NCBI RefSeq assembly: GCF_029433335.1
Contig: NZ_JAQTHX010000001.1
Location: 1,674,001-1,738,000, forward strand
DNA length: 64,000 nt
Source: Bifidobacterium sp. ESL0745
Lineage (GTDB): Bacteria; Actinomycetota; Actinomycetes; Actinomycetales; Bifidobacteriaceae
Direction: 5' to 3'
Shown: in pieces, positions 27,315 to 35,052 of the stretch
Layout of the letters: each line of letters begins with the position of its first letter
How positions within the stretch are numbered: position 1 is the first letter of the stretch
Notes under the pieces: model-generated
What the model was told of the DNA's origin: nothing
Database searches by the model: none
What the model saw: only the letters and a program-made list of their open reading frames with translations
Position numbers and translations under genes: made by a program

Positions 27315-28457
27315 TCACCGAGGCTGACGGAAATGCCGATCGCCAATCGGCGCAAACGCCGTGTGCGGCTCACGCTGGTACCAATACGCAACGCTGGCCA
27401 CGTCGTCGCTACGTTCGAACAGGCCGGCCTCGTCGGTGCCGATCTGCTGGATGGTCACGCGCAGATCGCGGTCGAAATAGATCGGGTCGGGGACGTGCCA
27501 GCGGTAGAGGCCGCGGGTCACGGGCGTGGCCTGATCCCAGTAGTCGCTTTCGCGGCCGGCCAAGTTCTGGGAGCGGAACGGGAAACCAACGAACGGGGCG
27601 CAATAGGTCTGCTCACGCATGTGGTGATTTTCATCGAAAGCAGCAAAGCTCCAGGCACCGCCGAAATAGTCTTCGGTGCCGGTGCTCGTGACGGTCGGGT
27701 AATCACTGTCGCCGTCGAGGTAGAACTTGACCTCGCCTTCGCCCCACCAGCGGCTTTCCAGCGCCGTCAATGCCAGATAGGTGCCGACGTAGGTGCCCTG
27801 GCCGCGCACGCCGTCGAGAATGGTGTAATCCTGCGCCTTTTTGGTGACCCGTTCACGACGCCACTGGGCGTGGAAGCGCATCGCATCGGCCGGAAGCGCG
27901 TCGTATTCGGTGTAATCGATCTGGTAGAAGAACGCCGGAACGTCCTCGTTGTGGTCGCTGCGCAGCACGATTTTCGCGTGCTCGAACGGCATGGCGAAGT
28001 AGCAGTTGAAGCCGCGGTTGGGCGCGACCATGACGGGCATGGAATTGATGCGGCAATCCTGCCCGTGCCCGCAGCAGAAGAAGTCCCCGATCGGGCAGAC
28101 AACAGACGGATTCTCCTCACCGTCCCAATAGAACTCGAGGATCAGGTTGCGCAGGACGTTCGGGCCGGTCGGTGACGTCTTGTCGGTTACGGTCATCCAG
28201 ATATGGCGGATCACGCCGGGGCCGTCGACGTCCATCAGCGTCACCGATTCGCCGGCCGGCACGGTGCCGAGGCAGGGCGTCCCCTTGCGCGAGGGGCCGA
28301 GTTTGCTGGCGGTCCGCGCCGCCACCCCTTTGCCACCGGTCGGGTTCTCGGCGTTGACGCACCGCGAGCGCCCGCGCGAAGCCGCTGCCAGCCCGTCCAT
28401 CATGCCAAGCCCATAACCTCCATATTCTTGGGTCGCTTCTGCCGTTACACCGTTCAT
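27315..28457 (-). CDS. Glycoside hydrolase family 172 (DUF2961) protein
   Basis: This 380-residue enzyme belongs to the DUF2961/GH172 family, whose known members act on alpha-D-fructofuranosides, difructose dianhydride I and D-arabinofuranosides. Characteristic stretches are GPGVIRHIWMTVTD, LRNLILEFYWDGEENPSVVCPIGDFF, WWGEGEVKFYLDGD and STGTEDYFGGAW. Glu240 or Glu242 and Glu262 are the best candidates for the catalytic pair, by their conserved setting. There is no signal peptide, so it acts on imported sugar. An AAGG lies about 9 bp before the ATG. It sits between the permease genes and GH65, linking the locus to a fructose- or arabinofuranose-containing oligosaccharide. Confidence 0.88.
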   Translation of the reverse strand: MNGVTAEATQEYGGYGLGMMDGLAAASRGRSRCVNAENPTGGKGVAARTASKLGPSRKGTPCLGTVPAGESVTLMDVDGPGVIRHIWMTVTDKTSPTGPNVLRNLILEFYWDGEENPSVVCPIGDFFCCGHGQDCRINSMPVMVAPNRGFNCYFAMPFEHAKIVLRSDHNEDVPAFFYQIDYTEYDALPADAMRFHAQWRRERVTKKAQDYTILDGVRGQGTYVGTYLALTALESRWWGEGEVKFYLDGDSDYPTVTSTGTEDYFGGAWSFAAFDENHHMREQTYCAPFVGFPFRSQNLAGRESDYWDQATPVTRGLYRWHVPDPIYFDRDLRVTIQQIGTDEAGLFERSDDVASVAYWYQREPHTAFAPIGDRHFRQPR

Positions 28458-28531
28458 CGATCTTGCCTTTCCTTAATTTACTTAACATTATTCTTACTGG
28501 CTTATCTGACACTGGCATCAGGCCAAGTCCA

Positions 28532-28555
28532 ATGTCGGACCTTCAATTCCGACAT
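28532..28555. repeat. Intra-operon hairpin between permease and GH172 genes
   Basis: ATGTCGGA and TCCGACAT are perfectly complementary, with an 8-nt loop. There is no T-run, so it is more likely an mRNA processing or stability element than a terminator. Confidence 0.45.
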
Positions 28556-28647
28556 AATCAAGCCACTCAGCCAGTCTCAGCGGCCCCAAAATGGCGGAAA
28601 CATACAATCGCGCCATATTCGAGCCGCCAAGCGGGCCGATAAACCGC

Positions 28648-29682
28648 TTACTTCACCGCGCCGGCGACAATGCCCTGGTTGAGCTTACGCTGGAAGAGGA
28701 TGAAGAAGATGATGGTCGGGATGATGCTCAGCAGCGACGCCGCAGCCAAGGTGGTCGCGTCCATCGTGTGCTGGCCCTGCAGCGTGGCGAGCGCCAGCGG
28801 CACGGTCTGCACGTTGTCGTCCATCAGGAAGGCCATCGGGATCATGTATTCGTTCCAGGTCCACACGAAGAAGAAGACGAACAGGACGCTGATGGTCGAC
28901 CATGAAATCGGCAGCACCACTTTCAACAGCGTCTCCCAACGGGTCGCGCCGTCAAGCGTTGCGGCCTCGAGGATGGCCTGGGGGAACGTTCCGTAGACCG
29001 ACGAAAGCAGATAGGTGCCGTACGCGCTTTGGATGACGGTGAAGATGACGACGATCGCCCATTGCGTGTTGTACAGACCGATATGCTTGAACATCGTATA
29101 GAGCGGGAACAGCATCGCTTCCTGCGGCATCATGTTCGCAAGCATGATCGCCAGGATGATCCAACGGTTGCCCTTGACCTTGCCGATACCGAGCGCGAAG
29201 GAGTTGAGCACGGAAAGCACCACGCCCAGCACTGCGACGATCAGCGAGATCAGCAGGGAGTTGCCGAGCTTGACAGGGAAGTCGCTCATCTTCCAGAAAC
29301 CGACGATGCCGCTCATCGTCGGATGCGCCGGAAGGGAGAGCGGGCCGGTGGCGTTGTAGTCGCCGATGGTCTTGAAGGCGTTCATCGTCAGGATGATGAT
29401 CGGGAAGAGCATGATCACCGCGCCGACCAGCAGCAGGATCAGCGCCAGCCAATCGCCCCACGACCTGATGTGCTTGGCCTTGTGGCTTACCTCGGCGGTT
29501 TTGCCTTGGGTCCGGCTGTGTTCGTCGCGCACGACGGTCGTCACATTGTTTGTATTACCTTGCGTTGCACCCGCATCGGCCTGTGCCATGCGTGCGTTGC
29601 GACGCAACGTTTTGATGGCCCTTGACTTCGCGCTTGATTGGACACCGCCCATAGCGGACACCGGCATAATTGCTTCAGACAT
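28648..29682 (-). CDS. Sugar ABC transporter permease, MalG-like
   Basis: This 344-residue inner-membrane permease of the carbohydrate-uptake CUT1 type has six hydrophobic segments. The EAA loop, which contacts the ATPase, reads EAATLDGATRWETLLKVVLP (about 237-256). About 75 polar N-terminal residues precede the first helix, longer than usual for MalG. GGGGAG stands 7 bp before the ATG. It is 12 bp downstream of the MalF-like gene, in one operon with the binding protein. No ATPase gene is present, so a shared MsiK-type ATPase encoded elsewhere is expected. Confidence 0.94.
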   Translation of the reverse strand: MSEAIMPVSAMGGVQSSAKSRAIKTLRRNARMAQADAGATQGNTNNVTTVVRDEHSRTQGKTAEVSHKAKHIRSWGDWLALILLLVGAVIMLFPIIILTMNAFKTIGDYNATGPLSLPAHPTMSGIVGFWKMSDFPVKLGNSLLISLIVAVLGVVLSVLNSFALGIGKVKGNRWIILAIMLANMMPQEAMLFPLYTMFKHIGLYNTQWAIVVIFTVIQSAYGTYLLSSVYGTFPQAILEAATLDGATRWETLLKVVLPISWSTISVLFVFFFVWTWNEYMIPMAFLMDDNVQTVPLALATLQGQHTMDATTLAAASLLSIIPTIIFFILFQRKLNQGIVAGAVK

Positions 29683-29694
29683 GTTGCACTCCCC

Positions 29695-30633
29695 TCAGTC
29701 GTCCATGTTCTTCTCGACATGGCCCTGGAAAATCGTGAACACCACGGAGAACACGATGATGACCAAGGTCAGCGAAGTCGAGATGGCGGCGCCGTAGCCG
29801 ACCTGATGGATTTGGAAGAATTGGTTGTATGAATAGTAGGACGGCACGATCGTTGTGGTGCCGGGTCCGCCTTTGGTCAGCAGATAGACCGGGCCGAACG
29901 TCTTCAGCGCGCCGATGGTGGCGGTGAGGATGACGACCATGAGCTCCGGCATGATCGACGGCAAAGTGACCACGCGGAACTTCTGCCACCAGTTCGCACC
30001 GTCAAGCCCCGCGGCTTCGTAAAGCTCGGGGTCCACGCGCTGCAGGCCGGACATGAATATCACGATAGGATAGCCGAGCTGGATCCAGATGAGGATGAAC
30101 ATCAGGCTTGGCAGGGCCAGTTTCGGGTTGCCGAGCCAGTTGATGGCGACCGGACCGCTGGTGAATTTGGCGATGAGCGCGTTGATCGCGCCGTCGTCCG
30201 GGCGGAAGATCCAGCCCATGATGATCGCGGCGACAGCCACCGGCAGCAGCTGCGGAAGATAGTAGAGCGCACGGATGAACGACGCGGTCTTGGAACCGAA
30301 TTTCTTTTGGATGACATCGGTCAGTACCGAGGAAATCAGCAGGCCGAGGATGGTCGGGATGACCACGATGGCCACGATGATCCAGAACGAGTTGAGGAAC
30401 GATTTCCAGAACGTGGCGTCGCCCATCAGGCGGATCCAGTTCTTGGTTCCGATGAATTTCATCGGCCCGACCCCGCGCCAACGCGTGAAACTCAGGCAGA
30501 CGTTCCACAGGAACGGGACGATGATGATGACCGCAAGTCCCAGAACGCCGGGGATGAGGTAGGGAATGAATTTTGATGATTTATTGCCGGGCAGGCGCGA
30601 CATCGCGGGCCTCTTGGCTTTGTCTGTTTGCAT
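29695..30633 (-). CDS. Sugar ABC transporter permease, MalF-like
   Basis: This 312-residue partner of the MalG-like permease has six hydrophobic segments and the EAA motif YEAAGLDGANWWQKFRVVTLP. The ATG at 30633 has AAGGAG 7 bp upstream and was chosen over an in-frame start at 30687. It is the second gene of the operon after the substrate-binding lipoprotein. Confidence 0.93.
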   Translation of the reverse strand: MQTDKAKRPAMSRLPGNKSSKFIPYLIPGVLGLAVIIIVPFLWNVCLSFTRWRGVGPMKFIGTKNWIRLMGDATFWKSFLNSFWIIVAIVVIPTILGLLISSVLTDVIQKKFGSKTASFIRALYYLPQLLPVAVAAIIMGWIFRPDDGAINALIAKFTSGPVAINWLGNPKLALPSLMFILIWIQLGYPIVIFMSGLQRVDPELYEAAGLDGANWWQKFRVVTLPSIMPELMVVILTATIGALKTFGPVYLLTKGGPGTTTIVPSYYSYNQFFQIHQVGYGAAISTSLTLVIIVFSVVFTIFQGHVEKNMDD

Positions 30634-30749
30634 TACAAACTCCTTGGAAGTAATGAACTGCTGGATTGATGATTGCGATGATTTCAATGGGTCTCAACCC
30701 GCCGGATAGGTCCGACGAATCGAGCCGAAGCGTAACAGCGGACGCCGCT

Positions 30750-32057
30750 TTAGTCCTTGAAGCCCATATCGACCACACCGGTGTCGTAGGACTTGTGAAG
30801 TGAGTCGAGCACCTGCTTGGGTGTTTTGGTGCCGTTGACAAGCTCCTGGAACTGTGCGGAGATGTCGTCGGTCAGGTTGGACGCTGGATAATCCGGGTAG
30901 TAGGAAAGGTCGCCCTTCTGGGAATACTGCGAATACTCCTTGATCATCTCCTGGTTCTTCACGTTGGTGATCTTGCTCATATTGGCCGCAAGCGGGATGC
31001 CGCCGGCGTTGCCGATACCGTCCTGGTTCTCCTCGGAAAGCACGTTGTTCAAAAGCTTCGCCGCCAGATCCTTATGGTGCGATTTGGTCGGGATGGTCAG
31101 CAGGTTGCCCGTGCATCCCTGAAGCATCTTGGTGCCCGGCAGCGCGGCGGCAGTCCATTCGAAGTTCTTGATCTGGTCGACGAAACGGCTTTGGTTCCAT
31201 GTTCCGGTCTGGTAGATCGGATATTGATTGCCCTTGATGAAGGAGTTCGTGGTGTCTTCGGCCTTGAGGCCGGTGGCGCTGCGGGAGATGTAGCCTTTCT
31301 TGACCCAGTCGTTGATTGTGTTGGTGGCGTAGGTCAGCGGCTCGGAATTCCAGTTGACATCGTGCTTGTACATCTGCCAGTCATCGATGAACTTCTTGTC
31401 GGCCTTCGTTCCCACAAGCGACCACCAGAGCCACATCACGCCGTATTCCTGGGCGTCGGCAGCGATCGGGGTGATGCCGTGCGACTTGAACTGGCTGCAC
31501 GCCTGCTCGAATTCGGCCATCGTGGTGGGGATCTTGATGCCGTACTTGTCGAACAGCGTCTTGTTGTAATACACACGCTGGTATTCGGCATAGCTCGGCA
31601 GACCGACCCACTTGGTGCCGTCCATAATCCCCATCGCGTCATACTTGGCGATCGAGGCATCAGCCTTGGTGATCTTCTTGTCCCAACCGTATTTCTTGAC
31701 ATACGGCTTCAAATCGCTCAACAGCTCCATCGAGGAAAGCATCCCCGCCGAACCGTTGCCACGATTGGACTCCATGATGTCCGGGGCTTGGTTCGAGTCG
31801 AGGAACTGGCTGGAGTTCTGCGCGATCTGCGTGAACGACTTGACCTCGAATCTCACCTTGACGCCGGTCTGTTGGGTGAACTGGTCGGCCGCCTTCTTCC
31901 AGGCCGCGGTCTGGGCCGCGGTAGGCAGGTCATAGTACCAGAACGAAATGCTTTGCGGGTGTGCGTCGTCCTGGGCGTTGCTCGACCCGCAGGCCGAAAG
32001 CGCCGTCACCGACAGCACCGCCGCAAGCGCCGCCGCGGCAATCTTCCTTATCTTCAT
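30750..32057 (-). CDS. Sugar ABC transporter substrate-binding lipoprotein
   Basis: A type II signal peptide (MKIRKIAAAALAAVLSVTAL) ends in the lipobox LSAC, so the mature 415-residue protein is lipid-anchored outside the membrane. The remainder is a MalE-like solute-binding fold of the CUT1 class, with SISFWYYDL near the start, VYYNKTLFDKYGIKIPTTMAEF and NAGGIPLAANM. The ATG at 32057 follows GGAGG by 4 bp. An upstream GTG at 32078 would extend the signal peptide with no benefit. It is the first gene of the transporter operon, with a LacI operator about 50 bp upstream. The ligand is unknown but probably an alpha-linked fructose- or glucose-containing oligosaccharide. Confidence 0.94.
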   Translation of the reverse strand: MKIRKIAAAALAAVLSVTALSACGSSNAQDDAHPQSISFWYYDLPTAAQTAAWKKAADQFTQQTGVKVRFEVKSFTQIAQNSSQFLDSNQAPDIMESNRGNGSAGMLSSMELLSDLKPYVKKYGWDKKITKADASIAKYDAMGIMDGTKWVGLPSYAEYQRVYYNKTLFDKYGIKIPTTMAEFEQACSQFKSHGITPIAADAQEYGVMWLWWSLVGTKADKKFIDDWQMYKHDVNWNSEPLTYATNTINDWVKKGYISRSATGLKAEDTTNSFIKGNQYPIYQTGTWNQSRFVDQIKNFEWTAAALPGTKMLQGCTGNLLTIPTKSHHKDLAAKLLNNVLSEENQDGIGNAGGIPLAANMSKITNVKNQEMIKEYSQYSQKGDLSYYPDYPASNLTDDISAQFQELVNGTKTPKQVLDSLHKSYDTGVVDMGFKD

Positions 32058-32103
32058 CTTTCCTCCTTGAACTTCCACGGATGAATGAAATTATTCAAAC
32101 AAT

Positions 32104-32121
32104 AATCGAAACGTTTCGATT
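32104..32121 (-). promoter_or_regulatory. LacI-family operator of the transporter operon
   Basis: AATCGAAACGTTTCGATT is an 18-bp perfect palindrome in the gap between the repressor gene and the binding-protein gene. Its core TCGAAACGTTTCGA also occurs upstream of the repressor gene, strongly indicating one regulator for both. Confidence 0.9.
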
Positions 32122-32272
32122 AACAGGACAGTAAACCATTCTTGTTTTCGCTATGGTTTCCTTGCTCCATTGAAAGGCGGAATCAAAGCCACGCGCCGCA
32201 CGGGCCCTCATCGCTGAAAGCCTGGCCGGCAAAGCCTTGGTCCTTCACTCAAACTCAATGTTTGTTATGGTA

Positions 32273-33445
32273 TCAATCCATAAGCTCCCCTTCCAGGTCC
32301 CTGCTCTCGCGGGAAGGAACGATTGGTCTTGAAGTCGAGATTTTTTCGTTCGCCTGGATTCGGGCAACCGAAGAGGAAGCGGGAGTCGGTGTCCCGTCGT
32401 TGACAAGGCCCGCATTCTGCGTGGCCTGCGCCGGAGCCGAAGCAAGCGAACCACGATCGACGAATTTGGGATCGATCAGCGTCACTTCGCCGGCAATGCT
32501 CTGACGGTTCTCGATGGCGGAAATCAGCGAGCCCATGGCTATCGAGCAGAGCCGTTCCGGTTCGAACGGTTCCTCGCTCACCGGCCGACGCATCGGCTCG
32601 TCGCGCAGGAACGTGCCGCAGGAAAGCACTGAGATGTCATCGGGAACCTTCAGGCCTGCCGCCATCAGCGCGGTGACCGTCAGGTTGAGGATATTGACGC
32701 CGGATTGGCTGACCAAAGCCGTCGGACGCGGGGTCTTGGCGAGCATACCGGTGACGAATTTCCTGACGTCGAATGTCGCGTTGTCGACCGGACCGGATTC
32801 GAAGACGTCGAGGCCAATCTGTCGTGCACGGTCGAGGAACGCGTCGCGGAAGAGCAACAGATAACCGGCATGGCGCTCGTAGTCGATTTCCTGGGCGCGC
32901 AGCAGCGCAACCCGGCGATGCCCCAGCGCGAAAAGCCTGTCGGCGCTTCGACGCCCCATCTTGGCGAAATCGATGTCGATGCAGGCACAGTCCTTGTGGC
33001 TTTGCGGCAAGCCGATGGCGACGCACGGCTTGTGATAGCGGGCCGCCTGTGCCACGCGCGCATCGCGCTGTTCGACGTCGAGTAGAAGCACCCCGTCGAC
33101 GAGGTTGCTGTGGGTCACACGTTCGATATCCGCCACAGCATCGGGGCCTGTCAGCAGCAACACATCATAACCGGCGCTTCTGGCCTGCCACGCGGACTGC
33201 ATGAAGTAGGTGCTGTATTGCATTTGGTTCAGCCCCTCGTGCATCGGTTCGCTGATGGCGATGATGTGGTTCAGCTGGCCACGCATCTTCTGCGCGCTGG
33301 CGTCGGGGATGTAGCCGAGCTCATCGATGGCTTTGAGAACCTTGTCGGTGGTTTTCGAGGAAATGGATCGCTTGCCGGAAAGCACATAGGACACAGTGGA
33401 AACGGACACGCCCGCGGCCTTTGCAACATCCTTGATGCCTGCCAT
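32273..33445 (-). CDS. LacI-family transcriptional repressor of the sugar locus
   Basis: This 390-residue repressor has an N-terminal LacI HTH (IKDVAKAAGVSVSTVSYVLSGKRSISSKTTDKV), a hinge helix and a periplasmic-binding-like effector domain. The C-terminal 50-60 residues are a Ser/Ala/Pro-rich tail absent from standard family members of about 335 residues. GGGAGG lies 6 bp before the ATG. Identical palindromes upstream of this gene and of the transporter operon suggest autoregulation and control of importer, GH172 and GH65 genes, relieved by the transported sugar. Confidence 0.93.
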   Translation of the reverse strand: MAGIKDVAKAAGVSVSTVSYVLSGKRSISSKTTDKVLKAIDELGYIPDASAQKMRGQLNHIIAISEPMHEGLNQMQYSTYFMQSAWQARSAGYDVLLLTGPDAVADIERVTHSNLVDGVLLLDVEQRDARVAQAARYHKPCVAIGLPQSHKDCACIDIDFAKMGRRSADRLFALGHRRVALLRAQEIDYERHAGYLLLFRDAFLDRARQIGLDVFESGPVDNATFDVRKFVTGMLAKTPRPTALVSQSGVNILNLTVTALMAAGLKVPDDISVLSCGTFLRDEPMRRPVSEEPFEPERLCSIAMGSLISAIENRQSIAGEVTLIDPKFVDRGSLASAPAQATQNAGLVNDGTPTPASSSVARIQANEKISTSRPIVPSRESRDLEGELMD

Positions 33446-33521
33446 GCGTCGCCTCCCTTACCGTGCACGTAAAGCCGGGTCCGCCGGGCCCGTCTTCAAC
33501 GTCTCAATCTTAAGAAATCAG

Positions 33522-33535
33522 TCGAAACGTTTCGA
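33522..33535 (-). promoter_or_regulatory. LacI-family operator upstream of the repressor gene
   Basis: The palindrome TCGAAACGTTTCGA lies just downstream of the repressor's -10 element, where binding would block transcription. It is identical in core to the transporter operator. Confidence 0.9.
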
Positions 33536-33548
33536 AATATGTAGCTTC

Positions 33549-33578
33549 AGAATAGATGAGGTTTTATCAAGATGTCAA
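33549..33578 (-). promoter_or_regulatory. Promoter of the LacI-family repressor gene
   Basis: On the minus strand a consensus TTGACA (33573-33578) and TATTCT (33549-33554) are separated by 18 bp, and the operator follows immediately. The rest of 33446-33745 shows only a short GC-rich dyad near 33625-33645 and no gene. Confidence 0.7.
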
Positions 33579-33745
33579 TCACTTTGGTTTCTTGAACGTT
33601 TCTCATTATTTTGTCTAGTATAGGGCGGCCTGCGGCCCGTTACTGGCTTTGCCTGGTCTCAACGCAGAAGCTTCAATAACTCCATAAAAACCAGACAGGG
33701 ACGGCCAATTGACTTACAGATACGGGGAAACCAAGCACGGACGGC

Positions 33746-34804
33746 TTAGTGGCCGTCGCTACCACCATGCCGGGCCGTCGGGTGCAGCGCAGCGCGGCGA
33801 CGACGCTGCCAGAATCTCGGGGGCTGTCCGCCGACAAGCGCATGGCGAATCGGGCGCGGCTTCTTGTGCCGGATTCTGGTCACGGTCACACCGACGAAGA
33901 ATATGACCAGACCGGTGACGATGCCGTTAAGGATGCCGTCATTCTGGGTATGGTCGAGGTCCGGAATCGGATCGGGGATGGACCGGCGGCTTCCGGTGAT
34001 GATCAGACGTTCGGTGTTGATGCCGTAAGGCGTGCAGGTCATCAGCGTCACCAGATCTTGGCCAGGAACGATTTTGTAGAGGTGGGTATCGTCCGGCTTG
34101 ATGATGTGGATGCCGGTGATCAGGTAGCCCATGGTGTGGTTCAGGGTCTGAATATAGAAGAAATCGCCCTTTTTGAGCTCATCGATTCTGGTGAACAGCA
34201 ATGCTCCCGGCAGGCCGCTGTGCCCACTCAAAACAGCGTTGGTCGACGGGCCGCCGACCGGCAGGCTTGTGCCGTAAAGGTGGCCGGCACCATGACGCAG
34301 AACATCCTCGGACGTGCCGTGGAAAATCGGCATTCGTACGGAAACCTTGGGTATACGAATGGTGCCCATCATCCCTGTTCCGTCGTTGAGCAGGGAAAGG
34401 TAATCGGTGTCTTTTTCACTTATCGGCTTGTCTGCGTCGGCACCTTTGGAGAAAGGGTCGGCGAACTCGCCCAGAGTGGCCTGCCCGGACTCGGCGATCT
34501 TGCGGTTATAGGCCTGCGCCCTAGCATATTCGTCAGCGATCTTGCCTTGCGGCCAGGAATCAAAACGGGCATTGCTGCTTTCCGTCATCTCGCGTTCGAG
34601 GTTCATATCGGAAAGCCAACGCACGGGGAACCACGCAAGGGCGACGATAAGCGCCACAAGGAAAACGGCGATAAGAGCGTCGACGCCAAGAACCGCCGCC
34701 CGGCGAAACGGGTTCTTTCCCTCTTCCGGCTCACGCAAAACCGCAGCGAAAGAAACGTCCGAGACAAGCGAAAGTCCCGCTTTATCGCCGTTAGACGACA
34801 CCAT
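33746..34804 (-). CDS. Class C (pilin-polymerising) sortase
   Basis: A membrane transpeptidase of 352 residues that joins pilin subunits by isopeptide bonds. A transmembrane helix lies near 40-60. The class C lid motif DPF (116-118) precedes the sortase barrel. The catalytic residues are His195 in SGHSG, Cys257 in TLMTCTPYG and Arg266 in TERL. A second hydrophobic helix after residue 290 is typical of the class. The ATG at 34804 has AGGAG 6 bp upstream. The frame extends 49 codons further without support. It follows the pilin gene, with two strong hairpins between them that should reduce sortase mRNA relative to pilin. Confidence 0.93.
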   Translation of the reverse strand: MVSSNGDKAGLSLVSDVSFAAVLREPEEGKNPFRRAAVLGVDALIAVFLVALIVALAWFPVRWLSDMNLEREMTESSNARFDSWPQGKIADEYARAQAYNRKIAESGQATLGEFADPFSKGADADKPISEKDTDYLSLLNDGTGMMGTIRIPKVSVRMPIFHGTSEDVLRHGAGHLYGTSLPVGGPSTNAVLSGHSGLPGALLFTRIDELKKGDFFYIQTLNHTMGYLITGIHIIKPDDTHLYKIVPGQDLVTLMTCTPYGINTERLIITGSRRSIPDPIPDLDHTQNDGILNGIVTGLVIFFVGVTVTRIRHKKPRPIRHALVGGQPPRFWQRRRRAALHPTARHGGSDGH

Positions 34805-34929
34805 ACAAGTCTCCTTTAGGGCAAGGGTAACGCACAAGCGCCATGCCTGAAAAACAACGCTCAACGATTGGCATAACCACAATCGGAACACACGAATCCG
34901 AATCGGCGGACCCGACGAAGCAAACAGAT

Positions 34930-34983
34930 GAGAATGGCAAGAAAAGCGCAACCGTTACGGTTCACGCCCTTCTTGCCATTCTC
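34930..34983 (-). terminator. Long hairpin between pilin and sortase genes (distal)
   Basis: GAGAATGGCAAGAA pairs perfectly with TTCTTGCCATTCTC, with a nested AACCGT/ACGGTT dyad in the loop. It can act as a terminator or attenuator between pilin and sortase. Confidence 0.7.
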
Positions 34984-34994
34984 ATTTCATCATC

Positions 34995-35046
34995 GCTTTC
35001 GGAAAGGTTTCAACGAAAAGTAATTTTCAGAAACCTTTGCGAAAGC
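34995..35046 (-). terminator. Long hairpin between pilin and sortase genes (proximal)
   Basis: GCTTTCGGAAAGGTTTC pairs with GAAACCTTTGCGAAAGC over 16 of 17 positions, 6 bp after the pilin stop codon. In this position it should protect the pilin mRNA 3' end and limit read-through. Confidence 0.7.
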
Positions 35047-35052
35047 CGAGCC

